Part shown: piece after piece, positions 50,975 to 60,116 of the stretch
Layout of the letters: the number at the start of each line of letters is the position of its first letter
Position numbering within the stretch: the first letter of the stretch is position 1
Assembly (NCBI RefSeq): GCF_011297335.1
Contig: NZ_JAAOTJ010000002.1
Location: 496,001-560,000, forward strand
Origin: Catellatospora methionotrophica
Lineage (GTDB): Bacteria; Actinomycetota; Actinomycetes; Mycobacteriales; Micromonosporaceae
Direction of reading: 5' to 3'
Length of the DNA: 64,000 nucleotides
Translations under genes and position numbers: made by a program
Notes under the pieces: model-generated
What the model saw: only the letters and a program-made list of their open reading frames with translations
What the model was told of the DNA's origin: nothing
The model's database searches: none

Positions 50975-52777
50975 ATGTCAGCGCCACCGCAGCCCCCGCG
51001 GTATCCGGCCCCGAAGTCGACCATCGATCCCGACCAGAGCCGGTCCTGGCTGCGGCGGGCGCTGCCGATCGTGCTGGCGCACCGCAGGGTGCTGCTCACC
51101 TCGCTGGGCCTGTCGCTGGTGGGCCTGCTGGTGCAGGTGCAGATCCCGAACGTGATGCGGCTCGGCATCGACCACGCCCTGATCGCGCGCACCGACCGCC
51201 TGGCCGGGTACGTGTGGTGGCTGGCCGGGCTCGCCGTGGTGTCCGGGTTCGTCAACTACCTGGCCCGCCGCTTCCTGCTGCGCACCGCGTACGAGATCGA
51301 GTACGACCTGCGCAACATCATGTACGCGCACCTGATCCGGATGCCGTACGGCTTCTACGACCGGGTGCAGACCGGTGAGCTGATGTCGCGGTCCAGTTCG
51401 GACATCCGCGCGGTGCAGATGTATCTGGCGTTCGGGCCCTCGATCCTGGTGCAGTGCCTGATCGCGGTGTTCGCGTTCGCGCTGATGCTGTCGATCGAGC
51501 CGCTGCTGGCGGTCGTGGCGATGGCGACCATGCCGGTGATCGCGCTGCTGGGCGTGTGGATGCGCAGGGCGATCTTCCCGGTGTCGTGGCTGATCCAGTC
51601 GCGGCTGGCGCAGGTCGCCACGGTCGTCGACGAGAACATCAACGGGGTGCGCATCGTCAAGGCGTTCGCGGGCGAGCAGCGGCAGGTCACCCTGCTGGCC
51701 TCGGCCGCCGACCGGGTGCGCTGGGCGTACCGGCGTGACGCGTACATCCGCAGCCGCTGGTCGCCGACGCTGGAGAACCTGCCCCGCCTCGGCCTGGCCC
51801 TGGTGCTGTTGTGCGGCGGCTGGATGGTGATCGAGGGCAGCGCCACGGTCGGCGCGATCGTGGCGTTCAACTCCTACGTCCTGATGCTGCAGCCGCCGTT
51901 CCGCATGCTCGGCATGATGATCATGATGGGGCAGCGGGCCGCTGCCTCCGCCCAGCGCATCTACGAGGTGCTGGACACCCGCAGCGAGATCGCCGAGCCC
52001 GCCGACCCGGTGCGTACACCGATCCTGGGCGAGGTCGAGTTCGCGGGGGTCGAGTTCGCCTACCCGGACGGCACCGTCGCGCTGCGCGGCCTGGATTTGC
52101 GGGTGTCCGCCGGGACGACGGTCGCGGTGGTGGGGCGCACCGGTTCGGGCAAGTCGACGTTGGGCCGCCTGCTGGCCCGCTACTACGACACGACCGGGGG
52201 CAGTGTGCGCGTCGACGGGCGCGACGTGCGCGAGTACGCCCTGGACAGCCTGCGCGAGCAGGTCGGCATCGTGCCCGACGAGCCGTTCCTGTTCTCGGTG
52301 TCGATCCGCGACAACATCGCCTTCGGCAGGCCGGACGCCGAGCTGGCCGACGTGGTCGCCGCCGCTCGGGCGGCCGGGGCCGACGGGTTCGTGCGGGCCC
52401 TGCCCGAGGGCTACGACACGGTCATCGGCGAGCGCGGCTACACCCTGTCCGGCGGGCAGCGCCAGCGCGTCGCCATCGCCCGCGCGCTGCTGGTCAACCC
52501 GCCGGTGCTGGTGCTCGACGACGCGACCAGCGCCGTTGACGTGCACGTCGAGCAGCGTATCCACGCCGCCCTGCGCGACCTGCTCCGCAACCGCACCACG
52601 ATCATCGTCGCGCACCGGTTGTCCACCATCGCCCTGGCCGACACCGTCGTGCTGATCGAGGACGGGCGCGTCGCCGCCCAGGGCACCCACGACGAGCTGA
52701 TGGCCGCCGAGCCGCGCTACCGCGACGTGCTGGCCACCATGCAGTCGGCGGACGCGGACGAGCAGGTGCCCGCATGA
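50975..52777 (+). CDS. ABC exporter half-transporter, subunit 1 (degenerate Walker B)
   Basis: A 600-residue type IV exporter subunit: a six-helix membrane domain (~residues 25-320), then an ATPase domain. Walker A is GRTGSGKST near residue 388 and the signature is the canonical LSGGQRQ near 490. The Walker B catalytic Glu is replaced by Asp (VLVLDDATSAVD near 513). The H-loop is IIVAHRLSTIA. ATG 50975 has GGAG at 4 nt and is preferred over GTG 50972. It is followed after 37 nt by its partner subunit. Together they should form a heterodimer with one weak ATP site, as in TmrAB or BmrCD. The substrate is unknown. Confidence 0.93.
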   Translation: MSAPPQPPRYPAPKSTIDPDQSRSWLRRALPIVLAHRRVLLTSLGLSLVGLLVQVQIPNVMRLGIDHALIARTDRLAGYVWWLAGLAVVSGFVNYLARRFLLRTAYEIEYDLRNIMYAHLIRMPYGFYDRVQTGELMSRSSSDIRAVQMYLAFGPSILVQCLIAVFAFALMLSIEPLLAVVAMATMPVIALLGVWMRRAIFPVSWLIQSRLAQVATVVDENINGVRIVKAFAGEQRQVTLLASAADRVRWAYRRDAYIRSRWSPTLENLPRLGLALVLLCGGWMVIEGSATVGAIVAFNSYVLMLQPPFRMLGMMIMMGQRAAASAQRIYEVLDTRSEIAEPADPVRTPILGEVEFAGVEFAYPDGTVALRGLDLRVSAGTTVAVVGRTGSGKSTLGRLLARYYDTTGGSVRVDGRDVREYALDSLREQVGIVPDEPFLFSVSIRDNIAFGRPDAELADVVAAARAAGADGFVRALPEGYDTVIGERGYTLSGGQRQRVAIARALLVNPPVLVLDDATSAVDVHVEQRIHAALRDLLRNRTTIIVAHRLSTIALADTVVLIEDGRVAAQGTHDELMAAEPRYRDVLATMQSADADEQVPA

Positions 52778-52814
52778 GCCGCGGCGGCGTCAGCGAGAAC
52801 GGGGGGCAGCGGGC

Positions 52815-54764
52815 ATGAGCATGTTCGGAGGCGGGTTCGGCGGGCCGGGCGGGGGACCCGGTAGCGGCCCGATGGGCGGGCTCAGCGGCGTCGGCGCGGG
52901 CCGCGGCACCCGGCGCACGGGTGACACGCTGCCGTTCGCGGGAGTGCCGGACGAGCTGGCGGCGGGCGTACGCCGCTTGGAGGACGCCGAGCCTGAGCAC
53001 GGCGTTCCGGAGGACAGGTTCGGGCACCGGCCGCCGGAAGGGCCCGCGCTGAGCCTGCTGTCGCTGCTGACCCGGCGTCGCGGGGTGTTCCTGGCGGCGT
53101 GCGTGACCATCCTCGCCGAGACGCTGCTGCTGCAGGCCGGGCCGTACCTGGTGCAGGTCGGCATCGACCACGGCATCGTCGCACGCGATCTGCCGGTGCT
53201 GCTGTGGTCGGCGGGCGCGTTCACGGCGGCGGTGCTGGCCGGGTGGGCCACCACGACCGCGCGCATGCGCCAGACCGGGGCGCTGGCCGCCGACGCGATG
53301 CGCCACCTGCGGGTACGCGTCTTCGCGCACCTGCAGCGGCTGTCCATGGACTACTACACCGAGGAGAAGGCCGGGGTCATCATGACCCGGATGTCGTCGG
53401 ACATCGAGTCGCTGCAGCAGCTCCTGCAGGAGGGCCTGGCCCAGTTCGCGGTGCAGGGCCTGACCATGGTCGTGGTGACGGCGGTGCTGTTCCACTACGA
53501 CGCGGGCCTGGCCGCGATCACGCTGCTGCTGGTCGTGCCGGCGCTGTTCGCGGCGTCGGTGTGGTTCCGGCGGGCTTCCGACGTCGGCTACGCCCGCCAG
53601 CGCGACGCCATCGCGGCGATGTTCACCGACCTGGCCGAGAGCCTGCACGGGGTGCGGGTGGTCACCGCGCACCACCGCGAGGACCGCAACATCGCCCAGC
53701 ACCGCACCGTGGTCGGCCGTTACCGGGACGCGAACGACTTCACCGGCCACATCAGCGCGATCTACGGCCCCGGCACCTCGGTCATCGGCCTGCTCGGCAT
53801 GGCGGCCCTGCTGCTGATCGGCGGGCGCATGGTGCTGCGCGGGCAGCTGAGCATCGGTGAGCTGACCGCGTTCGTGCTCTATCTCAACGCGTTCTTCGCC
53901 CCGGTGCAGCAGTTGGTGCAGCTGTACACGAACTACCAGCAGAGCCGGGCGGCGGTGGCGAAGCTGCGTACGCTGCTGGGGCAGGCGCCGACGGTGGCTG
54001 AGCGCGCCGACCCGGTCGAGCTGCCACCGGTGGCCGGGGGGATCGTCTTCGAGAAAGTCGTGTTCGGCTACGACCCGGCGCGCCCGGTGCTGCGCGGGGT
54101 GGACCTGCGGATCGAGCCGGGGGAGACGATCGCCTGCGTCGGGCCGACCGGGGCTGGCAAGTCGACGCTGGCGAAGCTGGTCACGCGGCTGCACGACCCG
54201 GACTCGGGCCGGGTCCTGATCGACGGGCACGACCTGCGCGACGTCAGTCTGGTCTCGCTGCGCCGTCAGATCGGGGTGGTGCCGCAGGAGCCGTTCATGT
54301 TCGCCGGGTCGATCCGGGACAACGTCGCGTTCGCCCGGCCCGGGGCGAGCGAGGCCGAGATCTGGGCGGCGATCGACGCCGTCGGCCTGCGTGACCTGGT
54401 CGAGCGTACGGACGCCGGGCTGGACGCGACGCTGCACGAGCGGGGGCAGTCGGTGTCGTCGGGCCAGCGGCAGCTGCTGGCGCTGGCGCGGGCGTTCCTG
54501 GCCCAGCCGAGGGTGGTGGTGCTGGACGAGGCGACCTCGAACCTGGACCTGCGCTCTGAGCTGCGCGTCGAGCAGGCTCTGGATCGTCTGCTGGAGGGCC
54601 GTACGGCGCTGCTCATCGCGCACCGGCTGTCCACCGCGATGCGTGCCGACCGGATCGTGGTGCTGGACGAGTCGGGGGTCGTCGAGATCGGATCGCACGC
54701 CGAGCTGCTGGCCGCCGAGGGCCGCTACGCCGACATGTTCGCGACCTGGTCCCGGCACCGTTGA
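52815..54764 (+). CDS. ABC exporter half-transporter, subunit 2 (degenerate signature)
   Basis: A 649-residue partner subunit. It begins with a Gly/Pro-rich soluble stretch (MSMFGGGFGGPGGGPGSGP) and ~75 residues before the first membrane helix, an extension subunit 1 lacks. The ATPase has Walker A GPTGAGKST near residue 445, an atypical signature SVSSGQRQLLALARA near 547 and a normal Walker B VVVLDEATSNLD near 570. The non-canonical signature would face the Asp-substituted Walker B of subunit 1, so both changes fall in one composite site. ATG 52815 follows the subunit 1 stop by 37 nt. A lipid, drug or peptide cargo cannot be assigned. Confidence 0.93.
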   Translation: MSMFGGGFGGPGGGPGSGPMGGLSGVGAGRGTRRTGDTLPFAGVPDELAAGVRRLEDAEPEHGVPEDRFGHRPPEGPALSLLSLLTRRRGVFLAACVTILAETLLLQAGPYLVQVGIDHGIVARDLPVLLWSAGAFTAAVLAGWATTTARMRQTGALAADAMRHLRVRVFAHLQRLSMDYYTEEKAGVIMTRMSSDIESLQQLLQEGLAQFAVQGLTMVVVTAVLFHYDAGLAAITLLLVVPALFAASVWFRRASDVGYARQRDAIAAMFTDLAESLHGVRVVTAHHREDRNIAQHRTVVGRYRDANDFTGHISAIYGPGTSVIGLLGMAALLLIGGRMVLRGQLSIGELTAFVLYLNAFFAPVQQLVQLYTNYQQSRAAVAKLRTLLGQAPTVAERADPVELPPVAGGIVFEKVVFGYDPARPVLRGVDLRIEPGETIACVGPTGAGKSTLAKLVTRLHDPDSGRVLIDGHDLRDVSLVSLRRQIGVVPQEPFMFAGSIRDNVAFARPGASEAEIWAAIDAVGLRDLVERTDAGLDATLHERGQSVSSGQRQLLALARAFLAQPRVVVLDEATSNLDLRSELRVEQALDRLLEGRTALLIAHRLSTAMRADRIVVLDESGVVEIGSHAELLAAEGRYADMFATWSRHR

Positions 54765-54779
54765 GGAAAGTCTACAATT

Positions 54780-54795
54780 CCGATAGGATATGACG
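54780..54795 (+). promoter_or_regulatory. Putative sulfur-regulon motif 2
   Basis: CCGATAGGATATGACG (core ATAGGATATG, 54783-54792) ends about 20 nt upstream of the TACCGT -10 box (54815-54820) of the leaderless flavin reductase gene, where an activator next to the -35 would bind. Confidence 0.5.
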
Positions 54796-54826
54796 AGGTT
54801 ACTCCTCGTGCTGCTACCGTCAAGAC

Positions 54827-55432
54827 ATGAATGTTGATCGATGTCGTGTCGAGGTTCCGGCAACCGTCACCTCCGCCCCGAGAGACACCCCCATGACGCT
54901 CACCGCGCTGCCCTCGACTCCGTCCGACGACCTGTCCAGCTCCGGCGTGGGCGGGGTGGAACTGCACCGTTACCTCGGCCTGCTGCGCCGCCACGCCACC
55001 ACGGTCACCGTGGTGACCGCGCCGGGTCAGGCCGGTGACCCGCCCGTCGGGTTCACCGCCACCTCGTTCACCTCCGTGTCGCTGCGACCGCAGCTCGTCT
55101 CGTTCTGCCTCGACCGTGACTCCTCCAGCTGGCCCACCGTCGCCCAGGCCCGTCACGTGGCGATCCACCTGCTCGCCGAAGGCCAGCAGGAGGTGGCCCG
55201 CACCTTCGCGACCCGCGGTGTCGACCGCTTCGCCGACACGACCCGGTGGCGCCACGGCCCCTACGGCATGCCGCTGCTGCACGGCGTGCTGGCGGTGCTG
55301 GTCTGCGAGGTCGTCCAGCGGGTTCCGGCCGGGGACCACGCGATCGTGCTGGGCCGCCCGGTCAGCGCCGAGCACCACCCCGGCGACCCGCTGCTGCACC
55401 ACATGGGCGGCTACACCCACCTGGCGCGCTGA
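54827..55432 (+). CDS. Flavin reductase family protein (HpaC-like)
   Basis: A 201-residue split-barrel flavin reductase that produces free FMNH2 or FADH2 with NAD(P)H for partner monooxygenases. Segments include LGLLRRHATTVTVVTAPGQA, PVGFTATSFTSVSLRPQLVS (flavin-binding core), FCLDRDSSSWPTV and HLLAEGQQEVARTFATRGVDRF. ATG 54827 is chosen because TACCGT lies 6 nt before it, a leaderless arrangement; ATG 54893 is an alternative lacking this. It is convergent with ssuB and carries sulfur motif 2 in its promoter, which suggests it serves SsuD or the other monooxygenases of this island. Confidence 0.9.
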   Translation: MNVDRCRVEVPATVTSAPRDTPMTLTALPSTPSDDLSSSGVGGVELHRYLGLLRRHATTVTVVTAPGQAGDPPVGFTATSFTSVSLRPQLVSFCLDRDSSSWPTVAQARHVAIHLLAEGQQEVARTFATRGVDRFADTTRWRHGPYGMPLLHGVLAVLVCEVVQRVPAGDHAIVLGRPVSAEHHPGDPLLHHMGGYTHLAR

Positions 55433-55454
55433 GAGCAGGCCGCCGGGACGGCGT

Positions 55455-56174
55455 TCAGGCGGCGACGCCCAGCCGCTCCAGCAGGTGGCGGCGCAGCGCG
55501 CCGAAAGCCGGATCATCGGGCGTACGCGGATGGGCCAGCGGGACCGGGGCGTCCTCGACCAGCCGGCCGCCCTCCAGCACCAGGGTGCGGTCGGCCAGCA
55601 GCAGCGCCTCGTCGACATCGTGCGTGACCAGCAACGCCGCGAAGCCGTGCTGCTCGCGCAGCCGGATGAACAGCTGCTGCATGCGCAGCCGGGTCAGCGC
55701 GTCCAGCGCGCCGAACGGCTCGTCGAGCAGCAGCAGTTCCGGCTCGCGTACCAGCGCGCGGGCGACCGCGACACGCTGAGCCTGCCCGCCGGACAGCTCG
55801 GCGGGCCAGGCGGTGTCCCGATCGGGCAGGCCGACCTCCGCCAGCGCCGCGCGGGCCCGGGTACGCACGTCCGGCCCGGACAGCCCGAGCGCGACGTTGT
55901 CCAGGACGCGCTTCCACGGCAGCAGCCGGTGCTCCTGGAACACGACCGCGTGATGGAGCGGGCGGCGTACGTTGCCGCTGGCATCCGGGTCGAGCCCGGC
56001 GAGGATGCGCAGCAGGGTGCTCTTGCCCGACCCACTGCCGCCGAGCAGCGCGACCACCTCGCCGGGCGCGATGGTCAGGTCGATCCCGTCCAGCACGACG
56101 CTCACCCCGAACGAGCGCCGTACGCCGCCCGCCGTCAGCACCGGGCTCAGGTCGCCTTCAGGCCGCGTCGCCAT
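55455..56174 (-). CDS. ssuB: Aliphatic sulfonate ABC transporter ATPase
   Basis: A 239-residue ATPase of the nitrate/sulfonate/taurine importer class. It has GGSGSGKSTLLRILAGLDPD (Walker A), VVFQEHRLLPWKRVLDNVALG (the Q-loop text typical of SsuB/TauB), LSGGQAQRVAVARALVREP and LLLLDEPFGALDALTR, with VTHDVDEALLLADR as H-loop. ATG 56174 lies 28 nt inside the ssuC reading frame, so translation is coupled. It is the last gene of the ssuACB operon and energises uptake through SsuC. Confidence 0.95.
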   Translation of the reverse strand: MATRPEGDLSPVLTAGGVRRSFGVSVVLDGIDLTIAPGEVVALLGGSGSGKSTLLRILAGLDPDASGNVRRPLHHAVVFQEHRLLPWKRVLDNVALGLSGPDVRTRARAALAEVGLPDRDTAWPAELSGGQAQRVAVARALVREPELLLLDEPFGALDALTRLRMQQLFIRLREQHGFAALLVTHDVDEALLLADRTLVLEGGRLVEDAPVPLAHPRTPDDPAFGALRRHLLERLGVAA

Positions 56175-57001
56175 GACAGCGTCCTCCTCTCCGCCAGCCG
56201 CAGCAGCAGATCCGACAGCAGGCCCAGCAGCGCGTACACGAGCAGGCCGAGCAGCACCACGTCGGTCTGGGCGAACTCGCGCGCCTCCATCATCAGGAAG
56301 CCGATGCCGGTCTGGGCGTTGACCTGCTCGCCGACGACCAGGCTGAGCCAGGCCGCGCCGATGGCCAGCCGCAGCCCGAGGAACAGCGACGGCAGCGCGC
56401 CGGGCAGCACCACGTGCCGCAGCCGCGCGAGCTGGCCGAGCCCGCAGGCGCGGGCCGCCTCGACGAGCCGCTCGTCGATGTCACGGATACCGGCGTAGGT
56501 GTTGAAGTAGATCGGGAAGAAGCTGCCCAGCGCGACCAGCGTGATCTTCAGTTCCTCGCCGATGCCGACCCAGATGATCAGCAGTGGGACCAGGCCGAGG
56601 TGCGGCAGCATCCGGGCCATCTGCACCGGCGGGTCGACCAGGTCGTCGCCGACGCGCAGCAGGCCCGCGACCGCGCCCAGCAGCAGGGCCAGCCCGCCGC
56701 CGATCACCAGCCCGAGCGCCGCGCGCTGCAGCGAGTCCAGCAGGTGCACGGCGAGGGTCCCCTCGGCGGTCAGCCGCCAGCCGGTGCGCAGCACCTCGCT
56801 GGGCGCGGGCAGCTTCTCCGGCGGCAGCAGCCCGGTCCGGGCGGCGGCCTCCCAGCCGGCGAACAGCACGATGGGACTGACCAGCCGGAGCACACGGCGA
56901 CCGCGGCGGGGCCGGGCGGAACGGTCCGGTGCCGGGGTCACCGCCTCGGCCGACGGGGCGCGGACGGCGGCCGGAGCCACCGTCCGCGGTGCGGCTGTCA
57001 T
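56147..57001 (-). CDS. ssuC: Aliphatic sulfonate ABC transporter permease
   Basis: A 284-residue BPD-type permease with a Pro/Ala-rich cytoplasmic N-terminus of ~40 residues and six hydrophobic segments. The coupling loop is RLVEAARACGLGQLARLRHVVLPGALP. SsuC/TauC-like text includes WEAAARTGLLPPEKLPAPSE, QMARMLPHLGLVPLLIIWVG and MMEAREFAQTDVVLLGLLVY. ATG 57001 overlaps the ssuA stop by 4 nt. It works with SsuA and SsuB to import alkanesulfonates. Confidence 0.95.
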   Translation of the reverse strand: MTAAPRTVAPAAVRAPSAEAVTPAPDRSARPRRGRRVLRLVSPIVLFAGWEAAARTGLLPPEKLPAPSEVLRTGWRLTAEGTLAVHLLDSLQRAALGLVIGGGLALLLGAVAGLLRVGDDLVDPPVQMARMLPHLGLVPLLIIWVGIGEELKITLVALGSFFPIYFNTYAGIRDIDERLVEAARACGLGQLARLRHVVLPGALPSLFLGLRLAIGAAWLSLVVGEQVNAQTGIGFLMMEAREFAQTDVVLLGLLVYALLGLLSDLLLRLAERRTLSWRRGLKAT

Positions 57002-57963
57002 CGCAGCGCCTCGTTGAAGCGGCCGTCGATCCGGGACTTGATGTCGATCTTCTCGGGGATGAGCTGGAGCGCGGCGAAGCCGTCGGCGATGGCCTGCAGC
57101 TCGTCGCCGATCTCGGGGGTGATCGCGGCCAGCGGCTGCGCGCTGCGCTCCAGCGCGCGGCTGGTCACGTCGAGCGGGATCTTCAGCTCGGGTGCGAGCA
57201 CCGCGGCGCGCTCGGCGGGGTTGGCGATGCCCCAGTCGGTCACCGTGCGGTACTGCTTGATGAACTCGCCAAGCTGGTCGGTCTTCTGGTCCAGCGCGGC
57301 CGGGTCGACGAGCAGGTACTCGCGGTTGCTCGCCAGGCCGGTGGCGTCCTCCAGGATGGCGACGCCGGGCTGCTCCGCCAGGGCGAAGTAGGGGTCCCAG
57401 ATGATCCAGGCGTCGACCTGGTCGCCGTCGAAGGCCGGGCGGGCCTCGGCGGGCTTGAGATACTTGACGTCGATGTCGGTGATCTTGAGATTGTGCTTCT
57501 CCAGCAGCTTCACCAGCAGCCAGTTGACGTTGGAGCCCTTGTTCAGGGCGACCTTCTTGCCCTTGAGGTCGGCGAAGGTCTTGAACCCCTTGGCCTGCTT
57601 GACGAGCACGGCCTCACCCTTGGGCACGGGAGCCGAGGTGCCGATGATCCTGAAATCGATCTTTCCGGCGGCGGCGAAGATCGGGGGAGCCTCGCCGGTC
57701 TGCCCGATGTCGATCGCCCGGCCTTTGATGCCCTCGGTCAGCGCGGGGCCGCTCTCGAACAGCGACCAGGTGGCCTTCGGGTCGGCGGCGTTGCGTGCCT
57801 TGACCAGGCTGAGGCCGCCGAACCGCTGGTAGCCGATGCGCAGCGGCTGCCCGGCGGCGGCCGGCTCCTCGCCGCCGCAGGCCGACAGCAGGGTCGCGGA
57901 CAGCGGGGCCGCCGCGAGCGCGGCCAGCAGCGTACGGCGGGAAAGTCCAGGCTGGGCCTGCAT
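56998..57963 (-). CDS. ssuA: Aliphatic sulfonate substrate-binding lipoprotein
   Basis: A 321-residue binding protein. The signal region carries a twin-arginine-like SRRTLLAALAAAPL and a lipobox LLSAC with Cys near residue 29, so it is a lipoprotein, possibly Tat-exported. Family text includes LRIGYQRFGGLSLVKAR, GRAIDIGQTGEAPPIFAAAG, VLVKQAKGFKTFADLKGKKV and DAWIIWDPYFALAEQ. ATG 57963 has AGGAG at 7 nt. It is the first gene of the ssuACB operon. Its upstream region holds sulfur motif 3 next to a TAGCCT -10 box (58022-58017). Confidence 0.95.
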   Translation of the reverse strand: MQAQPGLSRRTLLAALAAAPLSATLLSACGGEEPAAAGQPLRIGYQRFGGLSLVKARNAADPKATWSLFESGPALTEGIKGRAIDIGQTGEAPPIFAAAGKIDFRIIGTSAPVPKGEAVLVKQAKGFKTFADLKGKKVALNKGSNVNWLLVKLLEKHNLKITDIDVKYLKPAEARPAFDGDQVDAWIIWDPYFALAEQPGVAILEDATGLASNREYLLVDPAALDQKTDQLGEFIKQYRTVTDWGIANPAERAAVLAPELKIPLDVTSRALERSAQPLAAITPEIGDELQAIADGFAALQLIPEKIDIKSRIDGRFNEALR

Positions 57964-58027
57964 GAATCGTCTCCTGAGGGGTTGCGGCTAAATCTCGTCA
58001 CCGACGCGATCGAGAAAGGCTATCAAC

Positions 58028-58044
58028 CCCATAGGATTTATGGG
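58028..58044. promoter_or_regulatory. Putative sulfur-regulon motif 3 (ssuA promoter)
   Basis: CCCATAGGATTTATGGG has inverted arms CCCATA/TATGGG and contains the core ATAGGATTTA (58031-58040). It lies 5 nt upstream of the probable ssuA -10 box TAGCCT (58022-58017, minus strand), so its binding protein would act on the promoter directly. Confidence 0.6.
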
Positions 58045-58122
58045 AATAGCAGCTGAGCTGCATGTTCATCTGATGCGGACAATCTTGGGGCGCCAGAGCA
58101 GGCCGATGGGGCACATATGCCG

Positions 58123-58176
58123 CGGGCGCGTGCTCGTTTTCGGACGCATGAGAGTCCGAAAACGAGCACGCGCCCG
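58123..58176 (-). terminator. 23-bp perfect-stem terminator after deaD
   Basis: Arms 58123-58145 and 58154-58176 pair without mismatch around an 8-nt loop, 37 nt past the deaD stop. The middle of the stem is CTCGTTTTCGGAC. It is the longest perfect hairpin in the window and separates deaD from ssuA. Confidence 0.85.
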
Positions 58177-58212
58177 GAGAGCGTGCTCGCCGCCGACGGC
58201 GGCGGCGCGGGG

Positions 58213-59934
58213 CTACCAGCGCTGGCGGCGCGGAGCGTCCTCGCGGTCACGGTCACGGCGGGCGCTGACCCGCTTGCCCTTGATCGTCGCGTTGCGCAGC
58301 GCCTGGATGACGTCGTCAGCCGCCTCCGCGGGCACCTCGACCAGCGAGAACCGGTCGGCGATCTCGATCGCGCCGATGTCCCGACCCGGCAGCCCCGCCT
58401 CACCGGCGATGGCGCCCACCAGATCCTGCGGGCGTACGCCGTTGCGCCGGCCCAGCCCGATGAACAGCTTGACCGCACCGGCGGCCGGACCACGCGAACC
58501 GCCACGGGGTCGCCCGTCGCCCTGGCCGGGCCGTTCCCGCCGCTCGACGGGCTCGGCTATGTCCGGGATCACCTCGTCGTCGGGGGCGTTGCCCATCGCC
58601 TCGTGCGCGACCTTCACCGCGGCCAGTGCGACCTCGACGATGTCGAACTCGTCGGCCAGGCTCTCCACGACGACCCGGAACCGGTCCAGGCTCTCCTCGT
58701 CGAGCAGGCTCTCGTGGATCGCCGCGCGGGTCATCTCCAGCCGCCGGGCGTGCAGGTCGGCGACGCTGGGGATCTTCTCCATGGTGATGCGCTGGCGGGT
58801 GACCCGCTCGATCGCCTTGAGCATCCGGTGCTCGCGCGGCTCCGCGAGGGTCACCGCGACGCCCTCGCGCCCCGCCCGGCCGACCCGGCCGATGCGGTGC
58901 ACGTACGCCTCGGGAGCCGACGGCACGTCGTAGTTGATCACGTGGGTGAGCTGCTCGATGTCCAGGCCGCGGGCGGCCACGTCGGTGGCGACCAGCAGGT
59001 CGGCCGTCCCGGCGCGCAGCCGTCCCATGACCCGGTCGCGCTGCTCCTGGCTCATGCCGCCGTGCAGCGCCTCGGCCCGGTAACCGCGGCCGTTCATCGT
59101 CTCGGTGAGCTGGTCGACCTCTTCACGGGTGCGGCAGAACACGATCGCCGCGGTGGGCGCCTCGACGTCGAGCACCCGGCCGAGCGCGGCCGGCTTGTGC
59201 GCGCGGGCCACCACGTACGCGCTCTGGCGCACCTTCGGCGACTCGCCCGGGGCCTGCGCCGCCCGGCCCATCTGGATCCGGGCCGCGTCGCGCAGGTAAC
59301 GCTTGACCAGACCCTCCACCCGCGACGGCATGGTCGCGGAGAACAGCACCGTCTGCCGGGTGTCCGGGGTCTCCTGCAGGATCGCCTCGATGTCCTCGGC
59401 GAAGCCCATGTCGAGCATCTCGTCGGCCTCGTCGAGCACGACGGTGCGCAGCTCGGAAAGCTGCAGCGTGCCGCGGCCGATGTGGTCCAGCGCCCGGCCG
59501 GGCGTGGCCACCACGATGTCGACGCCGCGGCGCAGCGTCTGCAACTGGCGCCCGATGGGCTGCCCGCCGTAGATCGGCAGCACGCGCACGCCGAGGTCGC
59601 GGCCATAGCGGTGGACCGCCTCGGAGACCTGCACGGCCAGCTCGCGGGTGGGCACGAGGATGAGCGCGGTCGGGTCGACGCTGGTCCGGCCGTCGGCGCT
59701 GTCAGCCCAGTGCTGCAGCACCGGTAGCGCGAACGCGGCGGTCTTGCCGGTGCCGGTGGCGGCCTGCCCGAGCAGGTCGCGGCCCGCCAGCAGCGGGCCG
59801 ATCGCCTCGCGCTGGATCGGCGTCGGCTCCTCGTAGCCCAGCGCCGAGAGCGCCTTCGTCAACTCCGGCCGCAGGCCGAGGTCGGCGAAGGTGACGGTCT
59901 CTTCGGACGTGGCCGCTGAGGGCTCCTGGCTCAA
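58213..59934 (-). CDS. DEAD-box RNA helicase (DeaD/CsdA type)
   Basis: A 573-residue ATP-dependent RNA helicase. The Q motif is FADLGLRPELTKALSALGYEEPTPIQ, motif I ATGTGKT at ~residues 60-65, motif II DEAD at ~168-171 and motif III SAT. DVAARGLDIEQLTHVINYD and YVHRIGRVGRAGREG are motifs V and VI. Residues ~480-555 form a DbpA-type RNA-binding domain (AVKLFIGLGRRNGVRPQDLVG, IEIADRFSLVEVP), with a basic tail at the end. It probably acts in ribosome assembly and cold adaptation. TTG 59934 has AAGGCGG upstream; ATG 59967 (11 residues longer) is the alternative. The 182 bp before it hold only its promoter region. Confidence 0.94.
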   Translation of the reverse strand: MSQEPSAATSEETVTFADLGLRPELTKALSALGYEEPTPIQREAIGPLLAGRDLLGQAATGTGKTAAFALPVLQHWADSADGRTSVDPTALILVPTRELAVQVSEAVHRYGRDLGVRVLPIYGGQPIGRQLQTLRRGVDIVVATPGRALDHIGRGTLQLSELRTVVLDEADEMLDMGFAEDIEAILQETPDTRQTVLFSATMPSRVEGLVKRYLRDAARIQMGRAAQAPGESPKVRQSAYVVARAHKPAALGRVLDVEAPTAAIVFCRTREEVDQLTETMNGRGYRAEALHGGMSQEQRDRVMGRLRAGTADLLVATDVAARGLDIEQLTHVINYDVPSAPEAYVHRIGRVGRAGREGVAVTLAEPREHRMLKAIERVTRQRITMEKIPSVADLHARRLEMTRAAIHESLLDEESLDRFRVVVESLADEFDIVEVALAAVKVAHEAMGNAPDDEVIPDIAEPVERRERPGQGDGRPRGGSRGPAAGAVKLFIGLGRRNGVRPQDLVGAIAGEAGLPGRDIGAIEIADRFSLVEVPAEAADDVIQALRNATIKGKRVSARRDRDREDAPRRQRW

Positions 59935-60116
59935 TGTTCCGCCTTCTGCTCGACAATTCCGGGTCATCGGTACGCTACTTGGGCAGAACTGCCACCCTGG
60001 ACGGTACCCTGCGATCGCGGCCTCGGGGGCGTGTGCTGCGCAGATCACCCCCGCCGGCCGGTCGTGTCGCCCTCGGCGGTGCGCCCGTCCCGGATACCTC
60101 GGCTGACCTGCCCGGA

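Noticed and set aside
57964-58120. Leader peptide upstream of ssuA
   Set aside because: A 23-codon frame exists, but it has one Cys codon only, no RRHVD motif, and overlaps the promoter dyad.
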